Source: Gorsachius magnificus | Taxonomy: Eukaryota; Chordata; Aves; Pelecaniformes; Ardeidae | DNA: 64,000 nt | Reading direction: 5' to 3' | Assembly: GCA_034008185.1 (NCBI GenBank) | Contig: CM067084.1 | Span: 62,386,599-62,450,598, forward strand | In this document: positions 58,301-64,000 of the stretch, in pieces | Numbering within the stretch: the first letter of the stretch is position 1 | How the letters are laid out: each line of letters begins with the position of its first letter | Notes under the pieces: model-generated | What the model was told of the DNA's origin: nothing | Databases searched by the model: none | What the model saw: the letters and a program-made list of their open reading frames with translations, nothing else | Translations under genes and position numbers: made by a program

Positions 58301-61046
58301 AAATACTTAGTTTTCATCACTGGAGAAACCTACTAGCCTGAAAAAGCAGTTTGCTAGGGAAGTGACAGAAGTCTCATAGCTCACAACCTTTTAAGACCAG
58401 TGCACGCCAAAATAATCATGCAAAGATCATTTTGATACCTGATCAAAAATCACCGCACTCTTTGTATTATTCCACCATACATGAAGTCTCACACACAACC
58501 ACTAACTTCCAAATGGATTATTCAAGCCCCAAAAGGTCACTACAACCATTTCACAGCCACCTTACTGATGCAATTCTATGGACAGCTGGCCTCGTGCCAT
58601 CACAGGAGGCAGGCCACCCTTCTTCTGCACTGCTGACCCCACCTGCACCGTCCCATCCTCTCTCTTCTTTGCACTGGTGCTATTGCTTAAAGCATGTCAG
58701 GAAAGACTCAGATCCATCGTTTTTTTCTGTTGCCTGCATTTCTTTTCACATTCCCACAAGCTAAAGCAACAAACTGAGCTCATCACAACACTGGGGGCAA
58801 AGACAGTACCACATAGGAAGGGAGCAGGAACTCCCTCCCTCCTTGTGGGTTGCAAATACTAGGATGAGCATGCCTACTCCTACTAGCTCTCTTGTGCTAA
58901 CAATATTGCTTGCATGGCCAGCTGGGGTCAAGTCCGAAGAAGAAAGCCACCCTTCAACAGCCACCCACATTAGAATGGCTTCAACCAATTGTGAAGTTGC
59001 AGCTAAAAACACATGTTTTCTAGAAACCCTCGTTTCTCAAATGCCTAAATCAGATTAATTTGAAGAGCTCAGAGTGGTAAAATGAAGGATAAGTTCCAGA
59101 AGGGAAACTCAAAAAAAACCCACATTTGAATGACTTTCACAAAAAAAGGTTACATTATGTGGTCCATTGTTTCTTCAGTAAATAGAACATAGTGCTGTAG
59201 TTAAAAATGGTCTAGCTCAATATTATAAGCCGTTATTTGAGAGAAACTTTTAGCCAAATACAGGTCCAGGTTTTCCATCTCACCTGAAAGGCGGCCAAAT
59301 TAATCCATAATCATAGATTAAGTTTAGACTTTTAAACAAGAAAGGAATCCAAAATTATCTGGAGTTACAAAGCAACTTAATTAAAAGTCAATTAATAAAC
59401 TGAATGTGAAAACCCACTGTTATCTTCAGGCTCAGAACAGAAGGTTCCTTAAAACTTTCTACCAAGTTAAGTAGTGAACGAGTGGAGCCAGCATGAATAG
59501 AAAATAGACTCATGGTGTTCCATCCAGGGGAAACACACTTTTGTTGATCTGATTTTCATAACCGTGACTAAATACCTTCAGCAGTGTCAGATGTTACATA
59601 TACAGCTGTCATTTATAAATTACCATTAAAAAGGCACACATACACAGGAAGACAACAATAACAATCTGTATAAGCAATTAAGTAAATCCCTGTCTATCTG
59701 ATGACGTATGGCAGGAGCAGAATCTTAGGCTCTTTCCTAGTCCTAAAATGTGCCGTACATCCCTTTTCTGTCAAGTGTCTAGATTATCTTTGCCAGCTGC
59801 TTCTCTAACCCAATAAAAACCTCCAATAATGGGAACTTGAATGATCTATGTAATTTGACTATTACAGGTAAAAACTTTCCAGCCTGTATTTAACTTAAAT
59901 CTCACCCACTACAATCTACTTCCTCTTAACCTACACCTTAACCACAAATAAAATGGAAAAAGGTTAAAAAAAATCAATATGCTCTGTGAACTATTTCTTA
60001 CATACCCACCCCTCCCACAGCCTTTTCCATCCCCCAAAATAAAGCAACACTTTTTTTTTTTTTTGGCATCAGTCATAGGTTCTGAGCCTCTCAATCCACA
60101 TTGCTACTTCGCTCCGTACTGTCTGGATTGTTTAATACTCAAGGCTAGACATAAAAGTGCAATCAAAAAGAAAAAATAAAAGCCTTCTGTAACATAAACC
60201 GGATTGACATATCCAAGGATAGCACCCACTTTTGCCAGCTGCATAACGTTGCTTATTCAGATCAATTTGTGACCAGAACTCCTGGATTATTTCCTACAGC
60301 TGTGCTGCCCGCACACCTCGACTTGAGCTCCCGATAGCCTCTTCCTAGCTCAGCGGTTTAGACTTAGCAGCTTTTTATCTTCTGGATTGTACTGCTCAAA
60401 CCTAGCAAAATGACTGAATTAAAAGTTTATTCTGTTTTTTTCCAGAGTGTTGGCAATCCCTCCCCTAACTCAATGGGACATCTGTAAGTTTTCCTCTTTT
60501 AAGGAAACAGTGATAGATGATATAACCAAATCACCCCCTGAACACCTCATCTGGTTTTCTCCCAACCTTCAAGAGTTCTTCCAGCTTTGCAAAGAGTGAC
60601 TTAAAACTATTTGGGGGTTGGTTACCAGACCCGCAAGCAACTTACATGATCAACTGAAACACTGTATTTATCAAGCGGATGAACATGGAACTATGTTACA
60701 AACCTCCTAAAGATTAAAACCAATTCTAAGATGGCTTAGTCATGTGTATGTTCTAGACCAAACAGTCATGTAACACTATAAATCCACTTATACATTTATT
60801 TGAGAAATCTAACATGTTATTTTTTTCACCAGATTCACTGCTGGGGTGGGCAGGGAGGAGGCATCAAGACAGCTGACAAGCATCTCTGTACTTTTACAGT
60901 CTACAAAATATATTAAAAAAAAAATTACTTTTTTCCATACAGACTGACACATCAAAAATGATTAAGCATGAAATGTAGAAAGCACCAGCACTATACATAA
61001 CAAGAACCATTTAATACCACCTACAACCAGATTAATTACGGTCTTT

Positions 61047-61084
61047 AAAAAAACAAAAAAAAAAAAACAAAAAAACAAAAAAAA
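61047..61084 (+). repeat. A-rich low-complexity tract
   Basis: Almost pure A broken by single C residues (A7-C-A13-C-A7-C type). Poly-U in the STIM2 pre-mRNA. No retrotransposon is recognisable next to it. Confidence 0.85.
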
Positions 61085-62237
61085 GCATTTTCACAACACC
61101 CTCGGGAGGTATGACTGCTGCTTCACGGGCTGCGGATGTTCCAACTTCCTTAGTTTATATGGCAAGCCAACAGAGCAGACAATTTAGATTTCAGAAATGC
61201 CGTGTCCACAAGATCGCTAGATCACGTCGCCTTGCATCTTCATCTCAGAATTATTTCAGGAATACCGTTTCATTAATTATAATTAAAATTCATGTTCCTT
61301 AAGCGTTACATTGAGAAGAAACCCATGCGTGTTTCACCCACTGAAGTTCAGTAATATTAGCTCAGGATGTCAATGCTATTTCAAACATCAGAAGTTTTTC
61401 TCAGACAAGAAATGAAAGCTACTTAGATTCAGAAGGGGTATGGGGTTTTTTTCTTCTCTCTTCCACCTTCTGCACTTTCCCATATTAGAGAGCTTTTGGA
61501 AAAGCACATTACGAGACATGACCGACTTCTAAATGGTTTTGAGTGTTTCCTAACACACAAATCCCGCGTTCCTAAGCGAGCCATCTAAAGACCGTGAAGC
61601 TTCCTACTGTTCGGTACAAGGCAGATTCAGGAGGTGTAGAAGCAACTCGGAGCCGTCAAAGCCTGCTGAAATTTGATTATTTGAAATGTTTCAGCGCAAC
61701 TGCCGGCTTTAACTGCAGGCGTTACCGTTTGCCCCAGGTACGGCAGTAGGAATAGGTACCCTTTTTTTAAAGGGTTAAGTGAAAGCGACGAAGCTTTCCG
61801 GGCGGGCTCAAACCCCTCGAGGGCAGAGGGCGGACGGCTCGGTCCCCGCAGCACCGGGCTCCCGGCCGGCGCGGCAGGCGGCTGTGCCGCGGCACGACGG
61901 GACCCACCCGCAAACCCGCGGGGGCGGCTCCCCCCACCCCCGCCCCGGGGCCGCCGCAGCCCCCCCGCCCCCGCCCCTCCAGGGGGGCGCCCAGCACCGC
62001 GCTCGGAAGGCGCCCGCGGGCTCGGGGGGCGCGCAGGGGCTCGGAGCCGGGGCCGCGCGGCTGGCGGCGCCCGAGACACCCGCCCGCACCCACGGGCGGC
62101 ACCGCGGCGGCCGACGCGGAAGCGGCGGCTCCGGCTCCCAACAATATCGCTATTCAAGCGGATCCCGCAAACAGCCTGCGGCGGGCTCCCTGCCGGGGAG
62201 GGGCGGCGCGGCCGGGCAGCCCCCGCCGGGGCAGTAC

Positions 62238-62663
62238 CGCAGTGCCGCCGCCGCAGCCGGACCCCCTGCAGACCGGCCCGGCGCCCTCTGCAGAGCCGCA
62301 TCGGGGCCGGCCCCGCGGCGGAGGGGGGCGGCTCCGGGGCGCCCAGGCGCACGGCGAGCGGGGCAGGGCCCCGGCGGGAAGGCGGCCGGCCCCCCCTCCC
62401 CTCGCCCCCCTCCACCCCCCGCCGGCGGCGGCGGCGGCGGCGGGCAGGAGCAGCCCCAGCAGCAGCCCCGCCCCAGCAGCAGCAGCAGGCGGCAGGTCTG
62501 CACCGGGGCGGCCGCCGCCCGCCCGCCGGGCGCGGAGCCCCCGGCCGGAAGGGGGGGGGGGGGGGGGTCCGCCGCGCGCGCGCCACGAACCCGCCTGAGC
62601 GCCGGCCCCACGCTGCCTCCCGCCGCTTCCGGCGGCCGCCGCCGAGCCGCCCGGGCGACACGT
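62238..62663 (-). CDS. STIM2: Candidate STIM2 exon 1 coding segment (signal peptide, non-AUG), boundaries unresolved
   Basis: One minus-strand frame is open from at least 62663 to a TGA at 62154-62156. It encodes an Arg/Gly/Pro-rich lead followed, at about 62489-62421, by a hydrophobic signal-like core: AGAGLLLGLLLP, then a run of Ala. It has no in-frame ATG upstream of the core; a CTG at 62493-62495 lies just before it. This matches the family knowledge that STIM2 starts at a non-AUG codon and has an unusually long signal peptide. Exon 2 requires exon 1 to end in phase 1, supplying the first base of an Asp codon. This frame has no NGT codon that could give such a GT donor. The best phase-1 donor nearby is TGCG|gtactg at 62238, but it lies in a neighbouring frame, so a homopolymer error or a different structure is needed. 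Treat as a placeholder. Confidence 0.3.
62421..62489 (+). repeat. CGG and CAG triplet runs in the exon 1 candidate
   Basis: A (GGC/CGG) run of about seven units at 62421-62443 and a short CAG run at about 62474-62489. On the coding strand these are GCC and CTG/GCT triplets that build the Ala and Leu runs of the signal-like core. They are probably length-variable. Confidence 0.8.
62551..62567 (+). repeat. G17 homopolymer in CpG island
   Basis: Run of 17 G, C17 on the STIM2 sense strand. It would encode Pro residues in any frame, and an indel here would shift the frame upstream of the signal core. Confidence 0.9.
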
Positions 62664-63010
62664 CCCGCGCGGGACGTCACCGGGGGGGGGCGGGTCGCGG
62701 GAGCGGCCCCGGCGGGCCCGGGGGGGCGGCCCGGTGCGAACGGCGGCGGGCGCCGAGCGGCGGGCAGGAAGGGGCTGTCCCGTCGCCGCGGCCGGCCGGC
62801 GGCAGAGCTCCGGGGCGATGGAGCGCGGCCGCGGCGGCGCCTCCTCCCCGCTGTGCCCGCGGGGCTCGGCCGGCTCCCTGCCAGCCCTGCCCAGAAATCC
62901 TGGGGGGGCCGAGCTCCCCCTCGGCAGCAGCAGCCGGAGCAGAGTAATTCCAGAAAGGCAAACCGTCTTAAAACAAGACGCTTTAGCTACGGGGGCGGGG
63001 GAGAAACGAG

Positions 63011-64000
63011 ACCTTGGAGCCTGTTAAATGTGTCCGTATCGCCGTAACAAACGCAGTCACCGGAGGAGAGCTTTCTAAAGGAAAGAAAGTAGGAGAGAAG
63101 GTTCGGTTCGGCGTGTACAGCCCTTCCAAAACAACCACAAAGAAGAAGAATGGTGTTTTAAATCTGATCCCGTAAAACTGAAATCAGGAAAACGAAGCCC
63201 TCGCAAAGATTAAACACTGATTTAATTGTGTTTAGGACCTTGGCAAAACAATCAAAACAGAAAAAAAAAAATACTTCTGCTTAAGACGTTTCCAGCAGGC
63301 CACTGAATGGGAATAAAATCTATATGGTGCCTTGTCCTGTCCAGATGTGTGGGCTTTTCAACCAGTCTCTTTTGAGTCGTTTAACCAAGAATAACCCTGC
63401 TTGAAAGACCGAATCCAAGCTGATGCCTCAGATCCCCAACACAAGACAAAACAGCGCAGCATGGATGGGCAAAGCTAGGTGCGCATTGCATTCACTATTA
63501 ACTATTGCAGTCACCTAAGAAGTAACAGAAGCAGGGTTTTGAAAGGATCTTGAGAAAAGCCTTTGCCTGCTTTGTAAAGCCTACAGGAGACAGGAACATA
63601 AAACAGAGCTGTACAAGCTGCTTTCACAGGTCAGCAGGATCCAGAAAGCTAACTGTGAGATTATTATTGTGCCATTAAATGTGGCGGGAAATAATTTCTC
63701 TAGCAACATAGTTAATGTGCATACTCTGTCCCAGCTGAAACCTATTTTTATGCAAAAAAACCAAACCAAAACCCGAAACAAACCACTTTAAAGTAGTCAT
63801 ATAGCATAGGAAGATTTGGAAAATGCGTCTAAACCTAATGAATTCAGTTTAAATTGTGAAGTCCGTGCGTAGCTTTGTCATTTCTGTTGGCCGAATACAA
63901 GAGCCTTTACAGACAGACGGTATCTGACCAGAACTTGTGCAAAGAGAACAAGGAACTGCCCGCACCTTAGGAAAGCCTGCTCAGTGTTGTTTAACTTTAG
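63011..64000. other. Upstream flank of STIM2
   Basis: AT-rich sequence beyond the CpG island. No exon, RNA gene or transposon recognised. It is either intergenic or part of an undetected divergent non-coding transcript. Confidence 0.65.

Larger units (their letters stand above)
51966..61789 (-). other. STIM2: STIM2 intron 1, exon 1-proximal part
   Basis: AT-rich intron with a small TCCA/TCCC microsatellite at 52308-52336, and an A-rich stretch with interspersed C at 61047-61084. A 137-codon plus-strand ATG frame at 57204-57617 has no recognised homology. No exon supported. Confidence 0.75.
61790..63010 (-). promoter_or_regulatory. STIM2: CpG-island promoter of STIM2, holding exon 1
   Basis: About 1.2 kb of extremely GC- and CpG-rich DNA with sharp edges against AT-rich flanks. 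It is the only such block in the window and sits upstream of all STIM2 exons. I see no TATA box near a plausible start. GC boxes (GGGCGG type) are frequent, for example on the minus strand at about 62463-62480. ETS-type CCGGAAG cores occur near 62545 (plus) and 62626-62632 (minus), and a CRE-like TGACGTCC lies on the minus strand at about 62672-62679. This fits a housekeeping-type TATA-less promoter with dispersed starts. The exact transcription start is not visible. A divergent transcript on the plus strand is possible, since such promoters are often bidirectional, but no plus-strand exon is supported. Confidence 0.8.

Noticed and set aside
62818..63027. Plus-strand ATG frame of about 69 codons at the island edge as a divergent gene
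   Set aside because: No homology or splice support; a divergent non-coding transcript is possible but cannot be shown.
61627..63047. Long open frames on both strands in the CpG island (up to about 420 codons)
   Set aside because: Stop codons are rare in very GC-rich DNA; most of these frames lack an ATG start and encode only Gly/Ala/Pro/Arg low-complexity sequence.

Overview
This window is vertebrate, almost certainly avian, nuclear DNA. It has long AT-rich introns with canonical GT-AG splice sites, several 5'-truncated CR1 LINE copies ending in the ATTCTATG-type tail, and a solo endogenous-retrovirus LTR of a type common in birds. A dense CpG island lies near the right end. Species cannot be fixed from the sequence alone.

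The only protein-coding gene I can support is STIM2 (stromal interaction molecule 2), on the minus strand and filling nearly the whole window. Nine consecutive coding exons (numbered 2 to 10) were reconstructed from 24206 down to 336. All have canonical splice sites and matching phases, and together they give 1338 nt of coding sequence. In order they encode the ER-luminal EF-hand (exons 2-3), the SAM domain (exons 4-5), the transmembrane helix (exon 6), coiled coil 1 (exons 7-8), and the CAD/SOAR Orai-activating region with the start of the acidic inhibitory segment (exons 8-10). The C-terminal exon or exons lie beyond the left edge. Exon 1 and the promoter should lie in the CpG island at about 61.8-63.0 kb. 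A signal-peptide-like reading frame without an in-frame ATG is visible there, but the exon's 3' boundary could not be resolved.

Layout: 1-5.5 kb holds eight of the exons with short introns (203 to 1375 bp, the smallest two only 203 and 251 bp). From 5.45 to 12.2 kb is intron 3 with a long CR1. From 12.3 to 24.1 kb is intron 2 with the solo LTR, C- and G-homopolymers and an exact 48-bp direct repeat. From 24.2 to about 62.2 kb is intron 1, about 38 kb, with CR1 copies, a tandem 41-bp duplication and many A-runs. From 61.8 to 63.0 kb is the CpG-island promoter with exon 1, and the rest is AT-rich upstream flank.

No novel multi-gene system was found. The points most worth a second look are: the apparent absence of the inhibitory STIM2.1 alternative exon from its expected 203-bp intron; the unresolved, apparently non-AUG exon 1; C-rich tracts on both sides of the EF-hand exon; an LTR whose 3' end is split by a 116-bp segment bounded by an 8-bp duplication; and the recent-looking 48-bp duplication.
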